DNA of 56,408 bases, from positions 1 through 56,408 of the forward strand of contig JAJPKH010000272.1 of assembly GCA_021323795.1 (NCBI GenBank), written 5' to 3'. Source of the DNA: Acidiferrobacteraceae bacterium (GTDB lineage: Bacteria > Pseudomonadota > Gammaproteobacteria > Acidiferrobacterales > Sulfurifustaceae). The notes below the pieces were generated by a model. The model was not told the DNA's origin. It saw only the letters and a program-made list of their open reading frames with translations, and did no database searches. This document shows, piece by piece, positions 35,864 to 44,686 of this stretch (the first letter of the stretch is position 1; each line of letters starts with the position of its first letter). A program made the translations under genes and the position numbers.

Positions 35864-35904
35864 CCCCGAGAGGGGACGCCAGCCAATAACTTTTTTTCGG
35901 GGAG
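35864..35904 (+). promoter_or_regulatory. Possible SD-sequestering leader structure
   Basis: CCCCGA (35864-35869) is complementary to TCGGGG (35897-35902), which overlaps the ribosome-binding site GGGGAG of the barrel gene. The same CCCC can instead pair with GGGG at 35872-35875 across a GAGA loop. Two exclusive pairings suggest, but do not show, translational control. Confidence 0.25.
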
Positions 35905-35905
35905 C

Positions 35906-36778
35906 ATGGCAATGCAATCAGCCCAAGTGTCGCCCGCGACAGGGCGTCGTCGACATTCCTTCATACCATTCTCGCGAGTGCCAGCGCGCCGCAGGCTTGC
36001 CAAGTTCTGCTCGCACGGCTTTCTTTACGGATTGGCAGCTTTCGCACTACTGGTGAGCAGTAAAGCGATGGCGCTTAATTATTTTGAGCTTGAGGTCTAT
36101 CCCTACAAAACCGCGAGCAAGGGCGAGTTCGAATTGGAGAACTTCACCACGCACACGAGCCGCGGAACAAAAGATTTGCCGGCGCCGGACAATAACAAGG
36201 GGCTCACGCGCAGCACTTTCGAATTCACCTATGGCGTCACGGACAAGACCGAACTCGCTTATTACCGCGACTATGCACGGGCGCGCGGCGACAACTTCGA
36301 ATACGCCGCGAGTCGTTATCGAGTGCGCACCCGGTTTTTCGAGAAGGGCGAGCTTCCGGTTGATTTAGGCGCATACGCGGAGCTCGAATATCCGCGCCAC
36401 GAGAATGGTGAAGAGCGGGAAGTGGAAGGAGAGTTGCGCTTGATTCTGGAGAAAGATTTCGGCCGCTGGACCTTGGACTTTAACCCCATTTTTGAGCGTG
36501 CCCTGCGCGGCCCCGATCGCGCGGACGGATGGGAGCTGCAATACGCCGCTGGACTCATTTACCGCCCGAGCGAATATTGGCAGCCGCGGGTCGATCTCTT
36601 CGGCGACTTCGGGCCGATCAGCAACTTCGAATCGCACAATGAGCAGAAACATCTGATCTCCCCGGCGATCGATCTGCGTCTTGGTCGCAGCTTCTTTGCC
36701 ACGTTCGGAGTCGGATTCGGACTGACGGATGCGACCGAGCGCCGTCTGCTGCGGGCGCGCCTGGAGTGGGAATTTTGA
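35906..36778 (+). CDS. Uncharacterised outer-membrane beta-barrel protein
   Basis: A 290-residue protein starting at ATG 35906 with GGGGAG four to five bases before it; an ATG at 35861 in the same frame has no ribosome-binding site. A long, positively charged N-terminal region precedes a hydrophobic core and AMA cleavage-like site (about residue 55). The mature part is a run of amphipathic beta strands with many Tyr, Glu and Arg (FEFTYGVTDKTELAYYRDY; YRVRTRFFEKGE) and ends LEWEF, the terminal Phe of barrel proteins. I do not recognise the family beyond this. It follows the FTR1/hemP genes by 100 nt, so an iron-related or general porin role is possible. Confidence 0.75.
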   Translation: MAMQSAQVSPATGRRRHSFIPFSRVPARRRLAKFCSHGFLYGLAAFALLVSSKAMALNYFELEVYPYKTASKGEFELENFTTHTSRGTKDLPAPDNNKGLTRSTFEFTYGVTDKTELAYYRDYARARGDNFEYAASRYRVRTRFFEKGELPVDLGAYAELEYPRHENGEEREVEGELRLILEKDFGRWTLDFNPIFERALRGPDRADGWELQYAAGLIYRPSEYWQPRVDLFGDFGPISNFESHNEQKHLISPAIDLRLGRSFFATFGVGFGLTDATERRLLRARLEWEF

Positions 36779-36857
36779 ACGGACGCCGAGTTGGATCGCT
36801 CGGACGCCCGGAAATCACGGTTAATCGTCCCAGGCCCGCGGGTTCGGAGGCCGCCGC

Positions 36858-36887
36858 TTGGCTTGCCATGCAGCGCTGCGATATAGT
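36858..36887 (+). promoter_or_regulatory. Candidate sigma-70 promoter of the gcv operon
   Basis: TTGGCT and TATAGT separated by 18 nt, placing the transcription start about 15-20 nt before the glycine riboswitch. The rest of the 36779-36907 spacer shows nothing else. Confidence 0.45.
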
Positions 36888-36907
36888 GCGCCCCTCGCTG
36901 AAGCCAG

Positions 36908-37072
36908 TGGGAGAGATCACGCGCTAAAAAGAGGGGCGTGACGCCGAAGGCGCAACCGCCCGGAATCGCTCAGGCAAAAGGACCGCTGGTTTAAAAAGCG
37001 ACTCTGGAGAGCGGTGGCCGAGCGGCCACCCACCGAAGGGGCTTAGACTCTCAGGTTACCGGACAGAGGGGC
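36908..37072 (+). ncRNA. Tandem glycine riboswitch
   Basis: Two consecutive glycine aptamers with the conserved signatures. Aptamer 1 has GAGAGA, CGCCGAAGGCGCAA (36942-36955) and CTCAGGCAAAAGGAC (36969-36983). Aptamer 2 has ACTCTGGAGAG (37001-37011), CACCGAAGGGG (37031-37041) and CTCAGGTTACCGGACAGAGG (from 37050). It lies between a candidate promoter and gcvT. The 3' strand of the second aptamer's P1 stem abuts the 5' arm of an intrinsic terminator, so glycine binding would be expected to prevent termination and switch the operon on, as in other gcv riboswitches. Confidence 0.95.
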
Positions 37073-37102
37073 GATGGCGGATTTGCCATCGTCCCTTTTT
37101 TT
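37068..37102 (+). terminator. Riboswitch-controlled intrinsic terminator
   Basis: An 11-bp stem (GGGGCGATGGC pairing with GCCATCGTCCC, one G-U) around a 6-nt loop, followed by seven T residues. Its first bases overlap the end of aptamer 2, which makes it the natural expression platform for attenuation before gcvT. Confidence 0.9.
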
Positions 37103-37146
37103 ATTGGGCCGCGATTTCCGGACAACCGATGATTACCACGACGACG

Positions 37147-38247
37147 ATGGCGCATCGCACACCGCTATACGAAACGCACCTGGCCCTGAAGGCCAAAATG
37201 GTGGATTTCGGAGGCTGGGACATGCCGTTGCATTACGGCTCGCAGCTCGAGGAGCATCACCGCGTGCGCAAGGACGCCGGCATGTTCGACGTTTCGCACA
37301 TGAACGTGTTCGACGTGAAGGGCCGCGAGGTGCGCGATTTTCTGCGCCTGCTGCTCGCGAACGACGTCGCCAAGCTGCAAACGCCCGGGCGGGCGCTCTA
37401 CTCGTGCATGCTGAACACGCAGGGCGGCGTGCTCGACGACGTCATCGTGTATTTTCTCGACGAATCCATGTTCCGCGTGGTCGCGAACGCCGCGACGCGC
37501 GAGAAGGATCTCGCGTGGATTCGCAATTCGGCGGAGCTCTTCGGGGGGGTGCAGATTATCGAGCGCGACGACCTCGCCATGATTGCCGTGCAAGGACCGA
37601 ACGCCAAGGAAAAAGTCTATCGGGCGCTCGGAGAGCCCGTGCGCGCGGCGACGTCCCACCTAAAGCCCTTTCACTCCGCCACCGTCGGCGATTTTTTTAT
37701 CGCCACCACCGGGTATACCGGCGAAGACGGTTTCGAGATTATTCTCCCGAGCACCACGGCGCGGGATATTTGGGAAGCCTTGCGGGAAGTCGATGTCGCG
37801 CCCATCGGTCTGGGCGCGCGCGACACGCTGCGCCTCGAGGCCGGTATGAATCTCTACGGCCAGGACATGGACGAGACGACGACGCCGCTCGAGTCCGGCC
37901 TCGCCTGGACCGTCGCCTTCGATCCGCCGGATCGCAAGTTCATCGGGCGCGAGGCGCTCGACAAGCAGCGTAAAAGCGGCGCACCGCGCCAGCTGGTCGG
38001 GCTCGTGCTCGAAGGCAAGGGCGGCGTGCTGCGCAGTCATCAGAAGGTTCATAGCGAGGGTCTCGGCGACGGCGAGATCACGAGCGGCGGCTTCTCGCCG
38101 ACGCTCAATCGCTCGATCGCGCTCGCGCGCGTGCCGGCCGGTTTACCTCGCGGCAGCCGTTGCCAAGTTGATATCCGCGGCAAGCTGCTCGAGGCGCGGA
38201 TCGTGAAGTATCCGTTTGTTCGAAACGGCAAGAGCTGTCTTGCCTGA
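37147..38247 (+). CDS. gcvT: Aminomethyltransferase (glycine cleavage T-protein)
   Basis: A 366-residue protein from ATG 37147 ([11 protein letters not shown]), which aligns with the usual GcvT start; ATG 37129 would add six residues. Family segments include [37 protein letters not shown] and [20 protein letters not shown], the last containing the folate/catalytic Asp region. It transfers the aminomethyl carbon from lipoyl-GcvH to tetrahydrofolate, releasing ammonia. It is the first gene after the glycine riboswitch; gcvH follows after 10 nt. Confidence 0.96.
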   Translation: MAHRTPLYETHLALKAKMVDFGGWDMPLHYGSQLEEHHRVRKDAGMFDVSHMNVFDVKGREVRDFLRLLLANDVAKLQTPGRALYSCMLNTQGGVLDDVIVYFLDESMFRVVANAATREKDLAWIRNSAELFGGVQIIERDDLAMIAVQGPNAKEKVYRALGEPVRAATSHLKPFHSATVGDFFIATTGYTGEDGFEIILPSTTARDIWEALREVDVAPIGLGARDTLRLEAGMNLYGQDMDETTTPLESGLAWTVAFDPPDRKFIGREALDKQRKSGAPRQLVGLVLEGKGGVLRSHQKVHSEGLGDGEITSGGFSPTLNRSIALARVPAGLPRGSRCQVDIRGKLLEARIVKYPFVRNGKSCLA

Positions 38248-38257
38248 GGAGAAGCCG

Positions 38258-38653
38258 ATGAGCAATACGCCCCCCAATCTCAAATACACCAAATCCCATG
38301 AGTGGGTTCGGCGCGAGTCCGATGGAACCGTTACCGTCGGCATCACCGATCATGCCCAGGATCTCATGGGCGACTTGGTGTACGTCGAGTTGCCCGAAGC
38401 GGGGCGCAAGCTCGCGGCGGGAAAGGAATGCGCCGTCGTCGAATCGGTGAAAGCGGCGTCCGATGTATACGCGCCGATCAGCGGGGAGATCACCGCGGCT
38501 AACGCGGCGCTTGCCGACAGTCCAGAAACGATCAACAAAGATCCGTACGGCGAGGGGTGGATGTTCAAGATCAAACCGTCGAACCCCGCCGAATTAAATG
38601 CGTTACTCGACGCCGGGGCCTACGACGCCCAGGTGGCGGCGGAGAAACATTAA
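38258..38653 (+). CDS. gcvH: Glycine cleavage system H protein
   Basis: A 131-residue lipoyl carrier with a GAGGAG ribosome-binding site. The lipoylated residue is Lys65 in [12 protein letters not shown]. The [10 protein letters not shown] opening and [16 protein letters not shown]-terminal motif are conserved. It shuttles the aminomethyl group between the P-, T- and L-proteins. It is followed after 3 nt by gcvPA. No L-protein (lpd) gene is in the operon, so it presumably uses the one from 2-oxoacid dehydrogenases. Confidence 0.97.
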   Translation: MSNTPPNLKYTKSHEWVRRESDGTVTVGITDHAQDLMGDLVYVELPEAGRKLAAGKECAVVESVKAASDVYAPISGEITAANAALADSPETINKDPYGEGWMFKIKPSNPAELNALLDAGAYDAQVAAEKH

Positions 38654-38656
38654 TCC

Positions 38657-40057
38657 ATGCCGTTCATTCCGCATACCGATGCCGACATAAAGGCGATGCT
38701 CGCCGCGATCGGCGTCGACAGCATCGAGACGCTGTTCGAGGAAATTCCCGAGCGGCTTCGCAGCGGCAAGCTCACGCGCGTGCCCGAGGGCCTGAACGAG
38801 ATGCAGATCACGCGCTTGATGCAGGAGCGCGCGCAGCAGGACGGCCTGTATCTCAACTTCATCGGCGCCGGCGCCTACGAGCACCACATTCCGGCGGCGG
38901 TTTGGGAAATCGCCACGCGCGGCGAATTTTATTCGGCGTATACGCCGTACCAGGCCGAGGCGAGCCAGGGCACGCTGCAGCTGCTCTACGAATACCAGAC
39001 GATGATGGCGAGCCTGACGGGCATGGACGTGTCAAACGCCTCGCTCTACGAGGGCGCCTCCGCTCTCGCCGAGGCGGTGTTGATGGCGGTGCGCGCGCAC
39101 AAGAAAGCGCGCCGGGTTCTGATGCCGCTCACCGTGCACCCGGTTTACCGCGAGGTGGTGCGTACGATTGTGCGCAACCAGCAGATCGAGCTGATCGAGC
39201 TGCCGTACTGCACGGAGGGCGGCAATATCATCCCGGCATCGCTGAAACGCTTCGAAAACGAGGAAGCGGCCGCACTCGTCATTCCGCAGCCGAACTTCTT
39301 CGGCGCGCTCGAAGAAGTGGACGAGCTGACCGATTGGGCGCAGGCGCACGGCATGTACGCCATCGCGCTGGTCAATCCCACGTCGCTCGCGATCCTGAAG
39401 GCCCCGGGCGAATGGGGCGCCAAGGGCGCCGACATCGCCGTCGGCGAAGGGCAGCCGCTCGGCGCGCCGCTCTCCTCGGGCGGTCCGTATTTTGGCTTTC
39501 TGGCCTGCAAGGAATCTTTGGTGCGCCAAATGCCGGGGCGCATTATCGGGCGCACCGTGGACGTCGACGGGAAGCCCGGCTTTACGCTGACGCTGCAGGC
39601 GCGCGAGCAGCATATCCGCCGCTCCAAGGCGACGTCGAACATCTGCACCAATCAGGGTCTGGTGGTGACGGCCGCGACCATTTACATGAGCCTGCTCGGG
39701 CCTGACGGTCTGGAGCGAGTGGCGCAAGCGTGTCACGCCAACACCAACGCGTTGATCGAACGGCTGACCGCGATCCGCGGCGTCGAGCGCGTCTTCAATC
39801 GGCCGGTGTTTCATGAAGCGGTGCTTCGACTCGATGCGCCGGTTGCGGATACGTTGCGGGCGCTCGAAGACGAAAAAATCATCGGCGGCTTCGATCTGAG
39901 CGGGCATTATCCGGAGCTCGGGCAGGCGCTGCTCGTCTGCGCCACCGAAACGCGCACGGCCGCGGATATCGAAGACTACGGACGAGCGCTCGAAGGGATT
40001 CTCGGCCGCGGAACGCGCCCCTCTAAACGTGCGGCAAAAACTCGATCCACCGTCTAA
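38657..40057 (+). CDS. gcvPA: Glycine dehydrogenase (decarboxylating) subunit 1
   Basis: A 466-residue protein, equivalent to the N-terminal half of the fused GcvP. It opens [19 protein letters not shown] and contains [32 protein letters not shown] and [12 protein letters not shown]. Subunit 1 lacks the PLP lysine but forms the heterotetramer with subunit 2 that decarboxylates glycine. Two-subunit P-proteins are widespread in bacteria; E. coli instead has one fused chain. A thiol peroxidase gene separates it from its partner subunit. Confidence 0.95.
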   Translation: MPFIPHTDADIKAMLAAIGVDSIETLFEEIPERLRSGKLTRVPEGLNEMQITRLMQERAQQDGLYLNFIGAGAYEHHIPAAVWEIATRGEFYSAYTPYQAEASQGTLQLLYEYQTMMASLTGMDVSNASLYEGASALAEAVLMAVRAHKKARRVLMPLTVHPVYREVVRTIVRNQQIELIELPYCTEGGNIIPASLKRFENEEAAALVIPQPNFFGALEEVDELTDWAQAHGMYAIALVNPTSLAILKAPGEWGAKGADIAVGEGQPLGAPLSSGGPYFGFLACKESLVRQMPGRIIGRTVDVDGKPGFTLTLQAREQHIRRSKATSNICTNQGLVVTAATIYMSLLGPDGLERVAQACHANTNALIERLTAIRGVERVFNRPVFHEAVLRLDAPVADTLRALEDEKIIGGFDLSGHYPELGQALLVCATETRTAADIEDYGRALEGILGRGTRPSKRAAKTRSTV

Positions 40058-40071
40058 TCCAAGGAGCAGCC

Positions 40072-40572
40072 ATGGCGCAAATCACGCAGCGCGGAAATCC
40101 GATCAACACCAACGGGGAATTGCCCAAGATCGGCGCCAAAGCGCCGGATTTCAAGTTGGTCGATGCGGACTTGAAGGACGTCGGCCTCGGCGATTTCAGG
40201 GGCAAGAAGAAGCTGCTCAATATCGTCCCGAGCCTCGACACCGCGGTCTGCGCGCTCAGCACCAAGAAGTTCAACGATTTCGCCAAGAGCCGCGGCGACG
40301 TCGCGACGCTCACGATTTCCGCCGACCTGCCGTTTGCGCAAAAGCGCTTCTGCAGCGCCGAGAACATCACCAACGTCAAAACCTTGTCCATGATGCGCGA
40401 CCGCAATTTCGCCAAAGATTACGGCGTGCTGATCCAGAACGGTCCGCTCGCCGGTCTGACCGCCCGCGCCGTGGTCGTGCTCGATGAGAACGACAAAGTG
40501 ATTTACGGCGAGCTGGTTCCGGAAATCGCGCAGGAGCCCAATTACCAGGCCGCCGTCGCGGCGCTCAAATAG
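40072..40572 (+). CDS. tpx: Thiol peroxidase Tpx
   Basis: A 166-residue atypical 2-Cys peroxiredoxin. The peroxidatic Cys60 ([11 protein letters not shown]) and resolving Cys94 (KRFCSAEN) are at the Tpx spacing of 34 residues. The fold segments [11 protein letters not shown] and [13 protein letters not shown] are present. It reduces peroxides with thioredoxin as donor. It is located 14 nt after gcvPA and 7 nt before gcvPB, i.e. within the glycine cleavage operon and presumably under the same riboswitch. Confidence 0.95.
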   Translation: MAQITQRGNPINTNGELPKIGAKAPDFKLVDADLKDVGLGDFRGKKKLLNIVPSLDTAVCALSTKKFNDFAKSRGDVATLTISADLPFAQKRFCSAENITNVKTLSMMRDRNFAKDYGVLIQNGPLAGLTARAVVVLDENDKVIYGELVPEIAQEPNYQAAVAALK

Positions 40573-40579
40573 CACGCGC

Positions 40580-42031
40580 ATGCTGATCTTCGAACATTCG
40601 CAACCCGGGCGGCGCAACCCGACGCAAGCGCCGCCAGCCAAGGCGAACATCAAAGACATTCCGGGGAGATTTCTCCGCCGACGTCGTCCGCTCCTGCCGG
40701 AAGTCTCCGAAATGCAAGTCGTGCGGCATTACACGCGCCTTTCTCAGAAGAACTTCTCGATCGATACCCAGTTCTATCCGCTCGGTTCCTGCACCATGAA
40801 ATACAACCCGCGCGCGAGCAACAAGCTCGCGATGCTGCCGCCGTTTCTGGGGCGGCATCCGCGCGGTCCGGAGTCGAGCGGGCAGGGCTTCCTCGCGTGC
40901 ATGTACGAGCTGCAGGAGATGCTGAAGGACGTTACCGGCATGCAGGCGGTGTCGCTCACGCCGCTCGCCGGCGCGCAGGGCGAATTCGCCGGTGTCGCGA
41001 TGATCCACGCCTATCACGACTCGCGCGGGGACAAACATCGCACGGAAATGCTCGTCCCCGACGCCGCGCACGGCACCAATCCGGCGACGGCCGTGATGTG
41101 CGGCTACGCCGTGCGCGAAATTCCGACCGATGCCAACGGCGACGTCGATCTCGCCGCGCTGAAAGCGGCGGTCGGCCCACGCACGGCCGGTCTCATGCTG
41201 ACCAATCCGTCGACGCTCGGCGTCTTCGAGCGGCGTATTACCGAGATCGCGAAAATCGTGCACGAGGCCGGCGGCTTGCTGTATTACGACGGCGCCAATC
41301 TGAATGCGATTCTCGGACGCGTGAAGCCGGGCGACATGGGCTTCGACGTCATCCATATGAACCTGCACAAGACCTTCTCGACGCCGCACGGCGGCGGCGG
41401 GCCGGGCGCGGGGCCGGTGGCGGCGAATGCGCGGCTCGAACCGTTCCTGCCGATCCCGATGGTGGGATTACGCGACGGCAAGTACCACTGGCTGATGGAA
41501 AAACATCGACCGCAATCCATCGGGCGCTTGTCGGCGAGCATGGGGAACGCCGGCGTGCTGCTGCGCGCCTACGTGTACGCGCGGCTGCTCGGGCGCGAAG
41601 GCATGCATCGCGTGGCCGAGTTCTCGACGCTCAACGCCAATTACTTGCTCGCGCAATTGACCAAAGCCGGTTTCGACGCGGCGTTTCCGAAGCGGCGCGC
41701 GACGCACGAGTTTATTCTGACGCTGAAGAAGCTGAAGGAAACCAAGGGCGTGATCGCGATGGATGTGGCGAAGCGGCTGCTCGACAAAGGCTTCCACGCG
41801 CCGACCACGTACTTCCCGCTGCTCGTGCCGGAGTGTTTTCTCATCGAGCCGACGGAGACCGAAGCCAAAGAGGAGCTCGATCGTTTCGTCGCGGCGTTGG
41901 CGGAGATTCTGCGCGAGATCGACGGCAATCCGGAGCTCGTGAAGACCGCGCCGCACACGACGCCCGTGCGCCGTCTCGACGACGTGCGCGCGGCGCGGGA
42001 GCCGGACCTTACGTGGACTCCGGCGACCTGA
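40580..42031 (+). CDS. gcvPB: Glycine dehydrogenase (decarboxylating) subunit 2
   Basis: A 483-residue protein, equivalent to the C-terminal half of fused GcvP. The PLP Schiff-base lysine is Lys264 in [16 protein letters not shown]. Conserved segments are [38 protein letters not shown] and [11 protein letters not shown]. It carries the decarboxylase active site and partners with gcvPA. It is the last gene of the riboswitch operon, and its stop is 3 bp from the stop of a convergent gene. Confidence 0.96.
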   Translation: MLIFEHSQPGRRNPTQAPPAKANIKDIPGRFLRRRRPLLPEVSEMQVVRHYTRLSQKNFSIDTQFYPLGSCTMKYNPRASNKLAMLPPFLGRHPRGPESSGQGFLACMYELQEMLKDVTGMQAVSLTPLAGAQGEFAGVAMIHAYHDSRGDKHRTEMLVPDAAHGTNPATAVMCGYAVREIPTDANGDVDLAALKAAVGPRTAGLMLTNPSTLGVFERRITEIAKIVHEAGGLLYYDGANLNAILGRVKPGDMGFDVIHMNLHKTFSTPHGGGGPGAGPVAANARLEPFLPIPMVGLRDGKYHWLMEKHRPQSIGRLSASMGNAGVLLRAYVYARLLGREGMHRVAEFSTLNANYLLAQLTKAGFDAAFPKRRATHEFILTLKKLKETKGVIAMDVAKRLLDKGFHAPTTYFPLLVPECFLIEPTETEAKEELDRFVAALAEILREIDGNPELVKTAPHTTPVRRLDDVRAAREPDLTWTPAT

Positions 42032-42034
42032 GCG

Positions 42035-42373
42035 TCAGCCGCACGGATTCGCCTCGCTCACCGCCATGGCTTGTTGCGCGTCGCGGCGGTCGAGCCACCA
42101 TGCCAATAACGGCAGCGTGAGCGTCGTGCCGGGAAATATCATCGTCGTGAGGTAAAGCCCGAGCCGCCCCATTCCGCGCCAGCGCCGCCGCAAGGTTTCG
42201 CGTTCCGCACGGTTCCAGGCGCGACCCGTCCCGGCCTTCGCGAGCAACAGCACGAAAGCAGGAATCTGCGCGAGCTCGGCACGTACGCGCCGGCGCTCGC
42301 GCGCATGAAGATCGCGCAGCGCCCGTAATGCGGTGCGCGCCCACGGAAGGAATCTGGCCGGTTGCGAGTTCAT
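42035..42373 (-). CDS. Small uncharacterised membrane protein
   Basis: A 112-residue protein with a basic N-terminal half (many Arg), one or two hydrophobic segments (IPAFVLLLAKAG; LYLTTMIFPGTTLTLPLLAWWL) and a polar C-terminus. The WxxxERETLRRRWRG...FPG...LPLLAWWLDRR pattern recalls LETM1-like small membrane proteins, but I cannot confirm this. It is convergent with gcvPB and lies 79 bp downstream of the thioredoxin-domain gene on the same strand. Confidence 0.6.
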   Translation of the reverse strand: MNSQPARFLPWARTALRALRDLHARERRRVRAELAQIPAFVLLLAKAGTGRAWNRAERETLRRRWRGMGRLGLYLTTMIFPGTTLTLPLLAWWLDRRDAQQAMAVSEANPCG

Positions 42374-42452
42374 GACCGATAACCAGCAGCTTTCATGCCA
42401 GTCACGGAAGTACCGCGTCGCCGGGGCTAACCCGGTCTTCTCGTCGCGCGAT

Positions 42453-44525
42453 TTACGCGCGTTCCTGAAGCAACTTCAGCAGCTCATCTTTGTCGGTGAC
42501 GGGTGGCCGACATGCGTGGCCCGTGCACACATAAGCGGTGGTCGCCGCCAGCGCCTTCCGCTCCATCAGTACGCCGGGCAGCCGCTCGGCCGCCGAAGGA
42601 ATCGCGAACGTCATGCGCTGAGGGGCATACACGGCGAGCAGTCGCGCCTGCCATGCAGGGAACGCTTCCGCCGCACCGCGCAATACCACGGTTTGGGGCG
42701 GGTCGAGATAATCTTCGAGCGCAATGAGCAGCGAACAATGCGCGGAAGGATATTGCGCGATTTTCGTGCTCAGCGCTTTCAGCGTGCGCTCCGCCGCATG
42801 GAGAAAGTCCGCCTCGCCGAGCAAATAGCCGAGGCGCAGGCACACTTGCGCGGCAATACCGTTGCCCGACGGCAGCGCCTCGTCGGCCGTGGGCTTCGGG
42901 CGATGCACGAGCTTTTCGTGGTCGTCCGACGTGAAATAGAACCCGCCTTCGTTGTTGTCCTCGAAGCGTTGCAGCGCCGCCCGCGCCAACGCCAGCGCGA
43001 ATTCCAAATGCTCGGTGCGCCAGTTCGCCTGCAACAACTCGAGCGCGCCGTCGACTAAGAACACATAGTCGTCGAGGTAGGCGTTGAGATGCGCGCGGCC
43101 GTCCTTGGCGGTGGCGAGGAGCCTTCCGTCCCGCCACAGCTCGCGGCGCGCGAAGTCGAGCGCGCGCGCAGCGGAGGCGATGAATTCGGGACGTCCGAGC
43201 AGGCGCCCGGCGCGCGCCATGCCTTTGATCATGAGCCCGTTCCAGCTGGCGAGGATTTTTTCGTCGCGTCCCGGGCGCACGCGCTCTTCGCGTGCCGCGT
43301 AGAGCTTGGCGCGCGCCGACGCGAGCCGCGCGACGACCTCGGCTTCGGCCAGATTCAGTTCGCCGGCGATCTCGGTCGTGTCGGCATGCACGTTCAAATG
43401 CCAACGCCCTTCGAAGTTCGGCCCGCGTTGCAGCCCGAAGCGCAGCGCCACGACCGCAAATTCCTCCGCGCTCAGCCGCGCGCGAATCTCATCGGGCGTC
43501 CACACGTAGTACTTGCCTTCATGGCCCTCGGAGTCCGCGTCGAGCGTCGAGTAGTACCCGCCCGCCGGCGCTTGCATCTCGCGTATCACCCAGGCGCCGG
43601 TCTCCCCTGCGATGCGGCGGAACAGCGGATCGCCGGTGACAACGGCGGCGTCCGCATAGAGCGGCAGCAATTGCGCGTTGTCATAAAGCATTTTTTCGAA
43701 ATGCGGTATGGCCCAGTACTGATCGACCGAGTAACGGCAAAAGCCGCCGCCGACCTGGTCGTAGATCCCGCCGTAAGCCATGGCGCGCAGCGTCCCACGC
43801 AGCATGCCGAGCGCCTCGGCGTCGGGGCGGCCGGCGGCGCTCGAGCGCGCGTAGCGGTGTAAAAGAAACTGGAGCGAGGTCGGATGCGGAAACTTGGGCG
43901 CGGCTCCAAAACCGCCGTATTCGGGATCGTACTGCGATTGCAGTTCGTTGCGCGCCAGATCGAGCACGCGCCGGTCCGGCTCTGCGGCCTGCTTTTCTTC
44001 GCCCGCGTCGAGGCTGGCAAAGATACCGCGCAGCTGTTCGTTCTGCGCGCGAATGGAATCGCGTTGTTCGCGATACGCGGCCGCGACGCGCTGCAATAGA
44101 TCGATGAAGCCCGGCATGCCGTAGCGGGCGGTCTTCGGAAAATAAGTCCCGGCGAAGAACGGCATGAGGTCGTCCGGCGTCAAAAATACCGTCAGCGGCC
44201 AGCCGCCCGCTCGCTGCGCGAGCAGCTGATGCGCCGTCTGGTAAATCTTGTCGAGATCGGGCCGCTCCTCGCGGTCGACCTTGATGCAAACGAAATTTTC
44301 GTTCATGACGCGCGCCACCTCTTCGTCTTCGAACGACTCATGCTCCATGACGTGGCACCAGTGGCACGCGGAATAGCCGATGGACAGCAGAATCGGCTGG
44401 TCTTGCCGCCCGGCGCGCTCGAGCGCCTCGGCGCCCCACGGATACCAGTCGACCGGGTTGTGCGCATGCTGCAGCAAATAGGGGCTGGTTTCGCCGATCA
44501 GACGGTTGGTGTGAGCGAAGGCCAT
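42453..44525 (-). CDS. YyaL/DUF255 thioredoxin-domain protein
   Basis: A 690-residue protein starting at ATG 44525 ([20 protein letters not shown]). The N-terminal DUF255 thioredoxin-like domain has the invariant CHWCHVM motif and [12 protein letters not shown]. The large C-terminal part is an (alpha/alpha)6-barrel like those of N-acylglucosamine epimerases/cellulases ([43 protein letters not shown]). Relatives are named spermatogenesis-associated protein 20 or YyaL. No confirmed activity is known to me. There is no signal peptide. It is divergent from the arn operon with a 161-bp spacer. Confidence 0.9.
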   Translation of the reverse strand: MAFAHTNRLIGETSPYLLQHAHNPVDWYPWGAEALERAGRQDQPILLSIGYSACHWCHVMEHESFEDEEVARVMNENFVCIKVDREERPDLDKIYQTAHQLLAQRAGGWPLTVFLTPDDLMPFFAGTYFPKTARYGMPGFIDLLQRVAAAYREQRDSIRAQNEQLRGIFASLDAGEEKQAAEPDRRVLDLARNELQSQYDPEYGGFGAAPKFPHPTSLQFLLHRYARSSAAGRPDAEALGMLRGTLRAMAYGGIYDQVGGGFCRYSVDQYWAIPHFEKMLYDNAQLLPLYADAAVVTGDPLFRRIAGETGAWVIREMQAPAGGYYSTLDADSEGHEGKYYVWTPDEIRARLSAEEFAVVALRFGLQRGPNFEGRWHLNVHADTTEIAGELNLAEAEVVARLASARAKLYAAREERVRPGRDEKILASWNGLMIKGMARAGRLLGRPEFIASAARALDFARRELWRDGRLLATAKDGRAHLNAYLDDYVFLVDGALELLQANWRTEHLEFALALARAALQRFEDNNEGGFYFTSDDHEKLVHRPKPTADEALPSGNGIAAQVCLRLGYLLGEADFLHAAERTLKALSTKIAQYPSAHCSLLIALEDYLDPPQTVVLRGAAEAFPAWQARLLAVYAPQRMTFAIPSAAERLPGVLMERKALAATTAYVCTGHACRPPVTDKDELLKLLQERA

Positions 44526-44686
44526 CGGAGGTTTCCGCGGGGTTCGTTGGACTATACCGAAGCGAGGCGGACTTGTCCTATAGTGCGCCTGGAAGGGCGT
44601 CTTGCGCCACCCAACGCGTGCGGCCGTCGCCGCATGCCACGGAGCCAGCAATTTCCATCCACCGCATCAAAGTTGAAACGGATCGA

